Source of the DNA: Nitrospira sp.
GTDB taxonomy: Bacteria; Nitrospirota; Nitrospiria; Nitrospirales; Nitrospiraceae
Length of the DNA: 64,000 bases
Direction of reading: 5' to 3'
NCBI GenBank assembly: GCA_022842445.1
Contig: JALHPO010000004.1
Span: forward strand, 186,001-250,000
Shown here: one piece after another, positions 1 to 9,783 of the stretch
How positions within the stretch are numbered: position 1 is the first letter of the stretch
Layout of the letters: every line of letters starts with the position of its first letter
The notes under the pieces: model-generated
Databases searched by the model: none
The model's input: only the letters and a program-made list of their open reading frames with translations
Told to the model about the DNA's origin: nothing
Position numbers and translations under genes: made by a program

Positions 1-173
1 AAGCAATAGATGGAAATCTCCTTGATCCCGTATTCTTTACACCGGTCGAACAGCAGCAAGCCCGGGGTGATGCCATACGCATAGCCGGCTTCTTTGGGGA
101 GGCCATGACCCACGGCCCAGCGGCGGTTGCCGTCGGGAATGAACCCCACATGACTCGGAATACTACCTTTCAA
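1..173 (-). CDS. uppS: Undecaprenyl diphosphate synthase, N-terminal part (runs off the window)
   Basis: Cis-prenyltransferase that makes the C55 lipid carrier for peptidoglycan and other envelope polymers. Only the first 57 codons are present; the rest lies before base 1. The translation carries the family signature HVGFIPDGNRRWA followed by GHGLPKEAGYAYG and ends near KEISIYC, which matches the first strand and P-loop-like region of UppS. I chose the TTG start at 171-173 because an AGGAG lies five bases upstream and no ATG is nearby. A copy of the shared island promoter (264-306) faces it about 90 bases upstream. A decayed UppS C-terminus lies at 2846-2956, so the locus has been duplicated. 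Family assignment is firm; whether this is the main or an accessory copy cannot be told. Confidence 0.85.
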   Translation of the reverse strand, partial: MKGSIPSHVGFIPDGNRRWAVGHGLPKEAGYAYGITPGLLLFDRCKEYGIKEISIYC

Positions 174-263
174 GGACGCTCCTGTCGCAGAACGTAAGTC
201 GTCTTTGATGCTCAAAGTTGATCGGCACCGTCCTTCTCGATCGGATCTCCCCGGTGTTTTGGT

Positions 264-306
264 ATCATGGCTACGAAATCGATCACGGTCTGGTCACAAT
301 TGCTCA
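264..306 (-). promoter_or_regulatory. Island promoter copy 1, upstream of uppS
   Basis: Sense-strand motif TGAGCAATTGTGACCA (291-306), then exactly 21 bases, then the -10-like hexamer CATGAT (264-269). This is one of eleven copies with identical geometry. It sits about 90 bases before the uppS start. The flanking 60 bases are also similar to the copy at 2951-2993, which faces the uppS remnant. Confidence 0.7.
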
Positions 307-789
307 CTCGGAATCGTTGCTCACTGCCCAAAGTCAGCCGACCCTCGAAGAGCGGGGATCGGAGGGACCGTACACGTAATTTTCACTCCCGCTTAAAATG
401 CCACAAACCTGACCAGACACAGAACCAGTGTCAGAGTTAATGGAATTCCCAATAACCATAAATTGTCGGCATGGAACCGGAGCCCTGCTCAAGAGAACCG
501 AACCCCGGTCATGCAGAACCGGAATTGGCACCACGGTAAGATCCTCGATCATATCCCGCTGCTTTGACCAGCTTGTTGTACACGTCGAAGATGCCCCTCA
601 CCCAGTCGCATACTATGGTTTAACAGTGCTTTGCTCGAAATAGTCGGAACAGAAGGGCACGCATTCTTTCAACGTCACCGTTCGTGAGCGCCGGTGACGC
701 GGCACTGGCAAATACCCGAGCTACCGCATCCGGGCTTGTCGTAGCAACAATTCCGCAATTGCATCAGAAGCACTCATGCCTCACGGGGG
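307..789. other. Gene-poor stretch with possible decayed coding sequence
   Basis: No convincing intact gene. On the minus strand a short frame begins at an ATG near 777 (MSASDAIAELLLRQARMR, then stop). Another open run of about 34 codons lies near 520-620 (including VRGIFDVYNKLVKAAGYDRG). These could be pieces of one decayed gene downstream of the dehydrogenase, but I do not recognise a family. Confidence 0.25.
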
Positions 790-1965
790 TTAGGGTGTCA
801 TCACGACTTTAATACACCCGTCTTGTTTCTCCTGGAATGTCTGATAGGCGCCGGGCGCGTCGGTGAGTTTGAGCCGATGTGTGATAACGAATGACGGGTC
901 TATGTCCCCCTTTTGGATCCGCTCAAGGAGCGGACGCAGGTACTTGTGCATGTGAGTCTGGCCCATTTTCAAGGTGAGTCCTTTGTTCATCGCAGCCCCA
1001 AAAGGAATCTTATCCACCATCCCCACGTACACTCCTGGAATTGAAATGGTACCCCCCTTGCGACAACACAGGATCGCTTCACGGAGCACATGTGGCCTGT
1101 CGGTCCCAAGATAGACGGCGACCTTGGCCTTGTCGATCACGGCATCGAAGCTGCCGCCCGCATGGGCCTCTGTTCCGACGGCGTCGATGCAGCGGTCCGG
1201 TCCTCGTCCTTTGGTCATTTCCATCAGACGGTCATAGACCCCCTCGCGTCCAAAGTCGATGGTCTCGGCTCCCCCGTGCTTCTCGGCCATGCGCAGTCGT
1301 TCCGGCACACGATCGATAGCGATCACCCGAGCAGCGCCAAGCATCCATGCGCTTTGGATGGCAAACTGGCCGACTGGCCCGCAGCCCCACACAGCAACGG
1401 TGTCACCGCTTTCCATCCCGCAATTTTCCGCCGCCATGTAACCGGTGGGAAAGATGTCGGATAGGAACAGCACCTGCTCGTCCCTGAGGCCGGAGGGAAT
1501 TTTGATCGGACCGACGTCGGCAAAAGGAACGCGCACATATTCCGCTTGACCGCCGGCGAAGCCTCCCAGCATGTGCGAAAAACCGAACAAGCCCGCGGGA
1601 GAATGCCCCATGGCCTTGCGCGCCGTCTCGGCGTTCGGGTTCGACGTGTCGCAGAGGGAGAACAGACCCTTCTGGCAGAAGAAGCAGGACCCGCAGGAAA
1701 TGGTAAAGGGAACTACGACTCGATCTCCCGGCTTCAGTTTGCTCGCCGCACCAGGACCAACCTCCATCACCTCGCCCATGAACTCATGGCCGAGCACATC
1801 GCCCGATTCCATAGTCGGCATCAATCCGGCATACAGGTGCAGATCGGAACCGCAAATAGCGGTGGCGGTAATTTTGACTATCGCATCGCGTGACTCCATA
1901 ATTTTGGGGTCGGGAACGATGTCGATTCGGACGTCGCCAGTGCCATGCCAACAAAGCGCTTTCAT
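790..1965 (-). CDS. Zinc-dependent alcohol dehydrogenase (formaldehyde dehydrogenase-like MDR family)
   Basis: Medium-chain NAD(P)-dependent dehydrogenase of 391 residues, a normal length for the glutathione-independent formaldehyde or threonine dehydrogenase-like branch. The catalytic zinc ligands are visible as Cys38 (ICGSDLH) and His60 (GHEFMG). The structural zinc loop is [15 protein letters not shown] near residues 91-105. A Rossmann motif, WGCGPVGQ, lies near 190. The ATG at 1963-1965 has GAGG seven bases upstream. The substrate cannot be read from the sequence; aldehyde or alcohol detoxification fits the stress-gene context. It is probably transcribed alone. Confidence 0.85.
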   Translation of the reverse strand: MKALCWHGTGDVRIDIVPDPKIMESRDAIVKITATAICGSDLHLYAGLMPTMESGDVLGHEFMGEVMEVGPGAASKLKPGDRVVVPFTISCGSCFFCQKGLFSLCDTSNPNAETARKAMGHSPAGLFGFSHMLGGFAGGQAEYVRVPFADVGPIKIPSGLRDEQVLFLSDIFPTGYMAAENCGMESGDTVAVWGCGPVGQFAIQSAWMLGAARVIAIDRVPERLRMAEKHGGAETIDFGREGVYDRLMEMTKGRGPDRCIDAVGTEAHAGGSFDAVIDKAKVAVYLGTDRPHVLREAILCCRKGGTISIPGVYVGMVDKIPFGAAMNKGLTLKMGQTHMHKYLRPLLERIQKGDIDPSFVITHRLKLTDAPGAYQTFQEKQDGCIKVVMTP

Positions 1966-2061
1966 AGTTAACCTCTATTTCGGCAAGCCTTTAGTTCATT
2001 CGTCTGGGATGGAGCTCGACTCATCGGCAGCATGATGTACTTGGAGCGCGCGATGTGTGAA

Positions 2062-2487
2062 TTAATTCGTTAACCTATTCCCCCCAGCTCCGGCACCACT
2101 GCTATAACCACTTCCGCTACCACTCATTCCAGATGATTTGCTGCCGCCAGCAGGTCCGGTGGAGGACCTGGAGCTCCCAGAACTCGTTGCAGTCCTCCCG
2201 CTGTCAGATCCTGTATTCTCCCCCGTTCCGGTATCCTTTTCCGGCCCCGGTTTTGTGTCGCCCGGCGCTCCTTGCTTCTTGCTCCCGTTCGGAGTGCCTT
2301 TGTCTGCCCTTCCCGTTTCGCCGGCGGATCCGCCTCCCTTTCCTCCTGGCGCGGCAGTACCCTGTGCCACAAGCATGGAATCCGGGATCAAATCGCCGGG
2401 TGCTGTGTCAGCTGCAACTGCATAGCCCGCAAGACAGGTCATTCCCACTGTGGCCACACTGACTGAGAGCATATGTATGAGTTTCAT
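2062..2487 (-). CDS. Exported Gly/Ser-rich low-complexity protein
   Basis: A protein of 141 residues with a signal peptide ending near AVAADTAP. The rest is a disordered tail rich in Gly, Ser, Lys and Thr, with no cysteines or recognised domain. Two ATGs lie two codons apart; the second (2485-2487) is preferred because AGGGG lies about seven bases before it and abuts the first. Function is unknown. It is probably secreted or periplasmic and is one of many small exported proteins in this island. The nearest candidate promoter (2951-2993) is about 460 bases upstream, so another promoter may serve it. Confidence 0.6.
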   Translation of the reverse strand: MKLIHMLSVSVATVGMTCLAGYAVAADTAPGDLIPDSMLVAQGTAAPGGKGGGSAGETGRADKGTPNGSKKQGAPGDTKPGPEKDTGTGENTGSDSGRTATSSGSSRSSTGPAGGSKSSGMSGSGSGYSSGAGAGGNRLTN

Positions 2488-2845
2488 GGACATCCCCTTT
2501 GTTATAAGTTACGTCACAGGACCGTGAAGCTTCCCATTCCGCAATGCCACGGGCCGGTTGAGGACTCGCTGCCGCTGCCTATGTCATGTCGTGAGCCTAA
2601 TCTCTCTCCCACCCATGCTGTGCCCCCTCCGATTATCCGATACAAGAATCCGCATCGTGATTTACGGTAGCGTGATTGCCGGGAATGGACCACTAGCAGA
2701 TTCCCTGGAAACACAAATCGTGAAAAGTCATTGGTCGCCCTCATAGTTTCTCCACGATTTCGTTGTGCTTCTCCGTTGTCCCTCCAGAGCGAATCTCTTC
2801 GTTTGCTCGTCTATAACTTCGGCCGGCGCCACCCCTCCTCTGCTT

Positions 2846-2956
2846 CTAGCCGCCGAATGTCTTGTCTTGGCTCTTGAACCACGCGAGGGCATGCTCAAAA
2901 TGCTGCGGATCAAAGTCCGGCCAATATTCGTCTCTGACATAAAAATTGGGAGCATG
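2846..2956 (-). pseudogene. uppS: Remnant of an uppS C-terminus
   Basis: On the minus strand this reads FYVRDEYWPDFD, then HALAWFKSQDKTFGG and a TAG at 2846-2848. That is the characteristic end of undecaprenyl diphosphate synthase (xxWPDFD...RRFGG). No upstream UppS sequence exists: the fragment joins directly to a copy of the island promoter (2951-2993) whose flanks resemble those upstream of intact uppS at 264-306. It looks like a duplicated uppS locus with most of the coding region deleted. Confidence 0.65.
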
Positions 2957-2993
2957 GCTGTGAAACCGATCGCGGTCTGCTCACAACTGCTCG
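2951..2993 (-). promoter_or_regulatory. Island promoter copy 2, fused to the uppS remnant
   Basis: Sense motif CGAGCAGTTGTGAGCA (2978-2993), 21 bases, then CATGCT (2951-2956). It is more degenerate than most copies, as expected if it now drives only a gene fragment. The rest of 2488-3334 contains no gene that I can support. Confidence 0.5.
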
Positions 2994-3334
2994 CACTGAA
3001 TCATTGCCCATGCGACCCGCTACACTGACGAGCCGCATAAATGGAGACCGTGCGCAAGCCGAAACCGGGGCACATATGGCTCAGGGGTAAAGGAAAATGA
3101 CAAGGTATGATGAATCAACGATGTCCATGTGTGTCGCTCGGAATGTCGCCCATTTGAAGTTCCGGCATCTATCCCTCACGAAACTGTCGACCTGTCTGAG
3201 TCCGGTCTGCATGCGCTGGTGAACGATGCAAACGACGCGCTTAACTCCCTCTAGTATCGGGGCCTTTCAGTCAGGGTGGAGACCGGAAACCAAGAGTGCG
3301 TGCGGTTCGACGTGACACGCACCAAGTGACCCAA

Positions 3335-4990
3335 TTACGATTGAGGCCTGAGGTCCTTTTCAAAGCCGGGAAGGAGCGTTTTCAAGAAGGCATTCTTCGC
3401 CAGATTGACGACGGTTTGCCACGTGTTGGTCTGGGGATTCTCCAGGGCGCCTGACACTTCTGTCTTGGTTGCGACTTCCTCGCGCGGTTGGTTTTCCAAC
3501 AGCTTGGCCACGCTTCCGACCAGACCTTCGTAGATCTTATGAAACAGGGGTTTTTCCTTATCCTGCCGCGTGTCATACACCTTCAGGTCTTTGAACAGCG
3601 GTTTAATGTAGCCCTCCACCCGGCTGTTCTTGACGCGCAGTTCCGAGTATAGCGAGAAAACACCTGCCGTTACGTCAAAGCTGCCATACGCCTTAAGCAG
3701 TTCGTTCATCGCGTTCATTTGCGTCTTTTCGATCCTGATGTTCAGATCAAAGTCCGGAGATCTTGTTTCTGGTCGAAACGTTCCGCTGATCACGGTGTCG
3801 CCGGTGCCCATGAATTTGCCTGTAAGTGTGACGCTGCCGCTGCCTTCGCTGAGGTGATTACTGATGTTCTCGAACCGGAGAGCCCCATTGCTTAAAAATA
3901 CGCGGTATGGAGGCTTGGCTGCTTCGTTCACAAATCCGAATTCGCTGTGGTTAATTTCCCCGTGATCGATCCTGACCAGCGTCTCCGGGCTGTCCTGGAG
4001 ATTTCTGGCGGACTTCAGCGCAGCCTTGCCCACTTGGGCTTCTTGAGCCGTCGATTCACGCAAATGGACATAATCTACTCGGGCATTTTCAATCGAGAGT
4101 GTCTTTAAGTTCGCCTCTGTCCTACCATCGGCGGCGTATTCGAGATGCCCGTCGGCCGAGACGGCCCCTCCGCGCAATTCGATATTGTAGCGTCTTGATA
4201 TGGGAAGTAGCGGTTCCAGAGGAACGTCCTGCAAGACTAGGTCGGCATTAATACTCGCGTGCGGCTCGGCAAGAAAATTAGCATGGCCCTCTATCCGAAG
4301 GCGCCCCGAACCAAAGAGCTGACCGTCAAGCTTGAGATCGGACGGGTACACGTCACTGGGGGAACGGATATTGTGAACGTTTTCGGCGAGAAGGTTCACG
4401 TGGGTGAAGCGCAACGGTTTAGAAGGATCCTGATCTACATAATAGGTGACGTCGGCCTCTTCGATGTGAAATTCATTTATCTCGAAGGGGTAAAACGAAT
4501 AGACGGCATCGCGCCATCCGTGCCCGTGGCGCGGAACTTCGTTTCGAACTTCCGTTTTCTCTTGCGGCAGGATGATGTGGAGGGTCGGTCTGCTGATCAC
4601 ATAGTCGCTCACTAACACCCCCGAGAAAATGTGCCGCCATTGAATGCTGAGGTGTAAGCTTGGGATCTCTGCGACCGGAGGATCGGGATAGTCTGTCTGA
4701 ATCATAGTTAACTCTCGGATCTCAATCGACAGTGCCGGTGAGATGGTCGCCTGGCCCACGGTAAACCTGTAGCCCTCCACATGCGCGTTGAGCGAACCCT
4801 CGATAAGCGTGGGCAATTGCCGGTTCACATAAAATAACCCGGCCACGGCCAGAAGGGAAAGAACCGCTACAGTCACCACACTGCCTTTGAGGAACGGCGT
4901 CATGTTCCTGACGAACAGGAAGACCGGGCTCGCAAGAAAGCCAGGCCTTGGAAGCTCAGTCTTCCATTTGAGATCACCTCCGAACTGCAT
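3335..4990 (-). CDS. DUF748 / AsmA-like envelope protein with a csbD-derived 5' end
   Basis: A membrane-anchored periplasmic protein of about 551 residues. A single transmembrane segment (SVVTVAVLSLLAVAGLFYVN) lies near residues 36-55, followed by long beta-rich AsmA/DUF748-type repeats with phrases such as VSDYVISRPTLHI and NADLVLQDVPLEPL. Family members are thought to act in outer-membrane lipid or envelope homeostasis. The open frame extends to a TTG at 5032. The ATG at 4988-4990 is preferred because AAGGGGA precedes it. A second option is the ATG at 4901-4903, just before the membrane segment. The bases from about 4970 to 5020 encode DQLKGEAMQFGGDLK, which closely resembles the start of the CsbD protein at 11299-11523. 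The ribosome site and start therefore seem borrowed from a csbD fragment. Confidence 0.75.
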   Translation of the reverse strand: MQFGGDLKWKTELPRPGFLASPVFLFVRNMTPFLKGSVVTVAVLSLLAVAGLFYVNRQLPTLIEGSLNAHVEGYRFTVGQATISPALSIEIRELTMIQTDYPDPPVAEIPSLHLSIQWRHIFSGVLVSDYVISRPTLHIILPQEKTEVRNEVPRHGHGWRDAVYSFYPFEINEFHIEEADVTYYVDQDPSKPLRFTHVNLLAENVHNIRSPSDVYPSDLKLDGQLFGSGRLRIEGHANFLAEPHASINADLVLQDVPLEPLLPISRRYNIELRGGAVSADGHLEYAADGRTEANLKTLSIENARVDYVHLRESTAQEAQVGKAALKSARNLQDSPETLVRIDHGEINHSEFGFVNEAAKPPYRVFLSNGALRFENISNHLSEGSGSVTLTGKFMGTGDTVISGTFRPETRSPDFDLNIRIEKTQMNAMNELLKAYGSFDVTAGVFSLYSELRVKNSRVEGYIKPLFKDLKVYDTRQDKEKPLFHKIYEGLVGSVAKLLENQPREEVATKTEVSGALENPQTNTWQTVVNLAKNAFLKTLLPGFEKDLRPQS

Positions 4991-5182
4991 CGCTTCCCCT
5001 TTGAGTTGATCACGTAAGGACCCTGCTCTCAACGAGCCAAGACTATATGCGTGCTGCGAGGGCTAAAAAATGATGCTGATGACCTCTCAGGCCTGGCCCC
5101 GCCATGACCCTGACTCGCTACCACGTATAAAGCCACGACCCTTGCGCATCAGCCTGGGGAGGCCATGGCGGCACAAACTCCG

Positions 5183-5518
5183 CTACGGCTCGACGTCGCG
5201 ACGTTTCGATGGGTCGTGCCTCTTATCGCGCAGCCTCTCCAGCATCTCAGCGACAATCGTTCTTGCATTGTCAGGAGCCAGATCCCGGATAGCATCTTTG
5301 TACATGCCGCAGTTTTCTCTGGCTTTCACTGGATTATCTTCATTCTTCTGAAGACATACTCGGTATAGCTTGACGATTTCCGCCACTTCCCGGTAAACCG
5401 CGTTCTCTGCAGCGCTCCTGGAAGCCTTCGTATCGGAGTCGTCGAGGAGCCCAAATCTGAAGCATCCCGGAAGTCCCACGAGTATCACGGCCCCCGCCAC
5501 AAGAACCAGGGCTCTCAT
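5183..5518 (-). CDS. Small lipoprotein of unknown function
   Basis: A protein of 111 residues that begins MRALVLVAGAVILVGLPGC, a clear lipoprotein signal with lipobox LPGC. The mature part is mostly charged helix with two cysteines (VCLQKNEDN, ENCGMYKD) that might pair. The open frame extends to 5587, but the ATG at 5516-5518 places the signal correctly and has GGAAAG before it. It follows the catalase gene by about 120 bases on the same strand and may share its transcript. No family recognised. Confidence 0.6.
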   Translation of the reverse strand: MRALVLVAGAVILVGLPGCFRFGLLDDSDTKASRSAAENAVYREVAEIVKLYRVCLQKNEDNPVKARENCGMYKDAIRDLAPDNARTIVAEMLERLRDKRHDPSKRRDVEP

Positions 5519-5641
5519 GGACTTTCCGCAGGTTCCCCCCATGGCCGACTCACTTCTGCCCGCAACATTTGACATTGTAGTTCTCACTGTTCCGCCTCAA
5601 TCCAGAGGCATTGACACACGAGATCGCCATATACTCCGCCC

Positions 5642-7816
5642 TCAGGCCGGTTGAGCTTTCAACTCTCGCGCCCAATGGCGGTGCTGGGCCATGGCCTTGA
5701 TAAATGCAGCTACAACTAAGTTGCTGTCGCCCTCGCAACCGATGATAAGACCTTCATCCGTTGCGGTCCGATCGCCTTCATGATCGGGCCCGTCCCGCCC
5801 GGGACATGCCTTGCCCAAGAGCCGGTTTCCTGCACCGGTCGATGCGATTGTCTTGCAATGTTTATAGGCCTCTTTCACAAATTCGATGGCATCCTCTTCC
5901 ATTTGGAGAGCGTGAACGCTCTTTTCTCCACCGGGAATGTACACGGCATCAAAAAGCACGGAACTGGAGGTCAGAAAACTGAAATCGATATGAATCTGCG
6001 TTCCCTTGGCGCCGGTCAACATTCCGAGGCGAGGAGCCACCACCTTGGCCTGAGCACCGGCCTCGGTCAACGCTTTCTTCATGCTGTTAAAGTCTGCGTC
6101 ATCGACTCCATCACCCGCGAGGATCGCGACCTTGCGCGTTTTGATCCCTTTCTTTACGGTGTTGGCCATAGTCAACGCAGCGGAACGGCCGGGTGCTTTC
6201 GTGCCGACTGTCGGCTGGTACCGTGCAGGATTCCCATCCGCCGGCACGCTCTCATTCAAAAGAGTGGGGAACTTCGTAGGCACGCTCACCCCAAGGCCTT
6301 GCGCCACACGTTTGGCCAGGGAGGGATCAACTCGCGTGAGCATGCCGATCATTCGCTCTCGAATCGCGGGGACTTCCAGTTTGCCGAGCTCGAATCTGAA
6401 GGCTTTCACAATATGCGCTTGCTCCGGCTCAGACTGGCTGAGCCAGAACAACGTCGCCTGGCTGAAATGATCGAAAAATCTTTGACTTCGCTGTCGGACC
6501 TTCTCGGTACCCATCTTTTCCGCGTAACTGACAAACCCACCGAGGTCTGCTTTTGCCTGCATGGGGCAGCCTCCGCCAAGGGAGTTCGGCTGATAGCTAG
6601 TCCGTCCATTGTTAATGGTCTGTCGCATATGTCCGTCGCGCTGGTTATTGTGAACAGGGGCGACCGGGCGGTTGATCGGGATCTCGTGAGAGTTGGGACC
6701 ACCTAGCCGAATTAGTTGCGTGTCGGTGTATGAAAAGAGACGACCTTGTAAAAGAGGATCGTTGGAGAAATCAATCCCTGACACCAGATGACCCGGATGG
6801 AACGCAACCTGTTCCGTTTCCGAGAAAAAATTATCGGGGTTGCGATTGAGGGTCATCTTGCCGACGCGCTGCACAGGGACCAATTCTTCGGGGATGAGTT
6901 TCGTAGGATCCAGCAGATCGAAGTCAAACTTGCGCTCATCCTTTTCCTCCACGACCTGTATTCCGAATTCCCATTCGGGATATGCGCCATTCTCGATCGC
7001 GTCCCACAGGTCACGCCGGTGAAAGTCCGGGTCTTTCCCCGAGATCTTCTGTGCCTCATCCCACACAACCGAGTGGAGGCCGAGCAGGGGCTTCCAATGA
7101 AACTTCACGAAACGGGCTTGACCTTTGTCGTTCACCAAGCGAAAGGTGTGGACGCCGAAGCCTTCCATCATCCTATAGCTCCGTGGAATCGCGCGATCCG
7201 ACATCACCCACATGATCATGTGTATGGATTCTGGCATCATGGAAATGAAGTCCCAGAAGGTATCGTGTGCGGCAGCCGCCTGGGGCATTTCATGATGCGG
7301 CTCTGGCTTCACTGCGTGCACGAGATCGGGAAACTTGAGCGCGTCTTGGATAAAGAACACCGGCATATTGTTGCCGACCAGATCGTAGTTCCCCTCTTGC
7401 GTGTAGAACTTCACCGCAAACCCTCGGGCGTCGCGGGCAAGGTCGGAGGAGCCTCGGGAACCCACTACGGTTGAAAACCGCACAAACACGGGCGTCTTGA
7501 CCGTCGGATCCTGAAGAAACGCGGCCTTGGTCAAGGGCGCCAGCGATTTGTAGACCTGGAAATACCCATGGGCTGCCGAACCACGCGCATGCACGACGCG
7601 CTCAGGGATCCGTTCATGATCGAAATGGGTGATTTTCTCGCGAAGGTGGAAATCTTCCAGCAGAGACGGGCCTCGCTCACCCGCCGTGAGCGAGTTTTGA
7701 TCATCGTTGACCCGTAAGCCCTGATTCGTGGTGAGGTACTGACTCTCGTCATTCTCACGAAAGGCACGAAGGTCAGTATCCTTGGCACTCGACTCGTCCC
7801 GTTTCTTCTTGGGCAT
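5642..7816 (-). CDS. katE: Large-subunit catalase (HPII/KatE type)
   Basis: Heme catalase of 724 residues that breaks down hydrogen peroxide. The length and the C-terminal PfpI/glutaminase-like domain (from about residue 565, [15 protein letters not shown]) identify the large-subunit clade. Catalytic His76 (RVVHARG) and Asn149 (LVGNNMP) are present, as is the proximal heme Tyr363 (RLFSYTDTQ). The open frame extends to 8065, but the ATG at 7814-7816 has a strong GGAAGAAGGAG site and starts MPKKKRDES, typical of the family. An island promoter copy at 7974-8016 lies about 160 bases upstream, which suggests control with the other stress genes. The divergent neighbour is an HtrA-like protease. Confidence 0.95.
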   Translation of the reverse strand: MPKKKRDESSAKDTDLRAFRENDESQYLTTNQGLRVNDDQNSLTAGERGPSLLEDFHLREKITHFDHERIPERVVHARGSAAHGYFQVYKSLAPLTKAAFLQDPTVKTPVFVRFSTVVGSRGSSDLARDARGFAVKFYTQEGNYDLVGNNMPVFFIQDALKFPDLVHAVKPEPHHEMPQAAAAHDTFWDFISMMPESIHMIMWVMSDRAIPRSYRMMEGFGVHTFRLVNDKGQARFVKFHWKPLLGLHSVVWDEAQKISGKDPDFHRRDLWDAIENGAYPEWEFGIQVVEEKDERKFDFDLLDPTKLIPEELVPVQRVGKMTLNRNPDNFFSETEQVAFHPGHLVSGIDFSNDPLLQGRLFSYTDTQLIRLGGPNSHEIPINRPVAPVHNNQRDGHMRQTINNGRTSYQPNSLGGGCPMQAKADLGGFVSYAEKMGTEKVRQRSQRFFDHFSQATLFWLSQSEPEQAHIVKAFRFELGKLEVPAIRERMIGMLTRVDPSLAKRVAQGLGVSVPTKFPTLLNESVPADGNPARYQPTVGTKAPGRSAALTMANTVKKGIKTRKVAILAGDGVDDADFNSMKKALTEAGAQAKVVAPRLGMLTGAKGTQIHIDFSFLTSSSVLFDAVYIPGGEKSVHALQMEEDAIEFVKEAYKHCKTIASTGAGNRLLGKACPGRDGPDHEGDRTATDEGLIIGCEGDSNLVVAAFIKAMAQHRHWARELKAQPA

Positions 7817-7973
7817 TGATCGACTCCTTCTTCCTGGGAGATTCGTTCCCATCTGATCGGCCCCCTGATCACCCCGGCATCGTAAGCACCGTCGCGTCCT
7901 TGAGATGTGCCGATAAACCTTGAGAGCGATTACCCTGGGCGCCACAATCTCTCTCTCTAGTATTTTTCGTATT

Positions 7974-8016
7974 ATTATGTTGGAGAGGCCGGCAGCAGTC
8001 TGGTCAAAATCGCTCA
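7974..8016 (-). promoter_or_regulatory. Island promoter copy 3, upstream of katE
   Basis: Sense motif TGAGCGATTTTGACCA (8001-8016), 21 bases, then a strong -10 CATAAT (7974-7979). The predicted leader before katE is about 150 bases. The sequence between motif and -10 also resembles copy 4 upstream of csbD (GGCC.. and GAGA.. blocks). Confidence 0.75.
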
Positions 8017-8148
8017 TCAGGAAATATTCGATACGGGAGCCTGCGCCAAAGAGAAAGAATTTCACTCTCGTATATCGTTCAGGCGGGCACTCTCAAATAG
8101 CGGAAAACACTGGACACTTGAATTTTGCTCTGATAGCGTGCGGCCCTC

Positions 8149-9702
8149 ATGGCGCTCTTGATTCAGACAGGGCACAACGCGAACCCTCCTCCTCTTGGGT
8201 GTAGGTCACTCTCTCGCGGAACCATTGCTTCCCTCGTTGCAGTGCCCCTCGTCACCTCATTCCTCCTGTTGGCCTCCACTTCTGACATGGCATTGGCGTA
8301 TTCCCAGGGCGATCTCTATCGCCAGGCCAAGGCATCCACCGTTTTGATTGTGGGTATTAACGATGAATCCAATGCCCTCTCGTTCGGCAGCGGTGTAGTT
8401 ATCTCGGAGCAAGGCGTGGTCCTGACCAATGCCCATGTGATGGAGGATTCCACGCGACTCGTTGTTTATATCGGCAATCAAGCCATCGATACCGAGGCGA
8501 CTGTGCTCGCCGTCGACTCCGACCTCGACCTTGCCGCACTCCTCATCAAAACGGATCTTCCGGTTCCGTTCCTTCCACTGGCGGCGGAGACTCCGGACGA
8601 AGGCACGCCGGCGATCGCGGTCGGGTATCCGCGTATAGCAGATGTCTTACACATGGGATTGACGCTGCATACGTCGGTCATTCCGATGACGATTACCGGT
8701 GCAGCCATGGGACGGTCCAGAACGGCAGAGTTGCCTGTTTCCTTCTTGCAGACTGCGGGGATGTTGAACGCCGGGAGTAGCGGCGGGCCGTTGGTGGACA
8801 GCAGGACCGGTGAGCTCGCGGGACTGGTTGTACATACCGTGCCCTATTTGGAGCAGGTCAAGAATGACCGAGGCGAACGGCTGGGTACGGCCATGATGCG
8901 AGCCGGCCTCAGTTATTCCATTCCTGTGTCTCGATTACGCGAATGGTTACACAAGAACGATATTTCTTTTTCACCGGTGCAGCCGCGAAAGGAAACTCTC
9001 GTTCCCCGAGATCAGGAGCGCCCAATTCGCGCTTTTCTCACGACCGCACACCTCCTTCATCTCATGGGAGCGGTTCTGCACCAGAATCGCGATCTCCTGG
9101 ATCTCGCCATTAAACATTATGAGTCGGCCCTGCAACTCGAACCGGAACGGCCTGACGTCTTACGGAATCTCGGGCGCGCGTTTGCGGCGACGGGGGAGAC
9201 GGACCGGGCACGAGTGACGTACGAGCGAGCCTTCGCCCACACACCGAGCGATCCGGTGCTTTTACAAAACATGGGCGAACTCAAGTATCGCATGCAAGAC
9301 AGCCAGGGCGCGGTGGAATTGTATAGGGCGGCCATTCAGCAGGACGCCTGTTTGGTGAGTGCGGCCCTGGGACTCGGCACAGTTCTGCAAGCACAAGGTC
9401 AAGCGGAAGAAGCGAAGCAGATCCTCAGGCGTGCAGCAGCCTGTCCGTCGTCTTCGTCCGATGCGACCTATCATATAGGCCTTGCGCTGGAGCAACAGGG
9501 CCTGGGGCAAGATGCATTACAAATACTGGAAACTTTTCTTGAGCATGCCCACAGTACCTCTCTCAACGAGAGGCCTATTCTCGATAAGATTCGGCAGCGG
9601 ATTACCCAACTTCGTGCTCAACTCGCACCACAAGACCGGGGGGTCGATGCGGCGCCGATATCCTCAAGCGCCCAATCTTCTGTCCCCAAAGACATCAACT
9701 AG
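8149..9702 (+). CDS. Trypsin-like (HtrA/S1C) protease fused to TPR repeats
   Basis: A protein of 517 residues with an N-terminal export signal (about residues 24-50, ending DMALAYSQ). A chymotrypsin-fold protease domain follows to about residue 270, with the catalytic triad visible: His in TNAHVM, Asp in DSDLDLAAL and Ser in GSSGGPL. No PDZ domain follows. Instead residues 300-490 form about five tetratricopeptide repeats (AIKHYESALQLEPERPDVLRN and later copies) that would bind a partner or substrate. It is divergent from katE and one of few plus-strand genes in this part of the island. The ATG at 8149 lacks a clear ribosome site. Probably periplasmic protein quality control. Confidence 0.8.
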   Translation: MALLIQTGHNANPPPLGCRSLSRGTIASLVAVPLVTSFLLLASTSDMALAYSQGDLYRQAKASTVLIVGINDESNALSFGSGVVISEQGVVLTNAHVMEDSTRLVVYIGNQAIDTEATVLAVDSDLDLAALLIKTDLPVPFLPLAAETPDEGTPAIAVGYPRIADVLHMGLTLHTSVIPMTITGAAMGRSRTAELPVSFLQTAGMLNAGSSGGPLVDSRTGELAGLVVHTVPYLEQVKNDRGERLGTAMMRAGLSYSIPVSRLREWLHKNDISFSPVQPRKETLVPRDQERPIRAFLTTAHLLHLMGAVLHQNRDLLDLAIKHYESALQLEPERPDVLRNLGRAFAATGETDRARVTYERAFAHTPSDPVLLQNMGELKYRMQDSQGAVELYRAAIQQDACLVSAALGLGTVLQAQGQAEEAKQILRRAAACPSSSSDATYHIGLALEQQGLGQDALQILETFLEHAHSTSLNERPILDKIRQRITQLRAQLAPQDRGVDAAPISSSAQSSVPKDIN

Positions 9703-9783
9703 ATTCCCACCCGCTCGTCTGGTTCCCGGGCCGAGACTGCGCACCTGCAAATGCCCTCTCCCAAGGATTCTCTGAATAGGTGG

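Noticed and set aside
5780..7474. Plus-strand frames of 308 and 228 codons antisense to katE
   Set aside because: The minus-strand catalase is complete with catalytic residues. The antisense frames have no recognisable domain or start signal.
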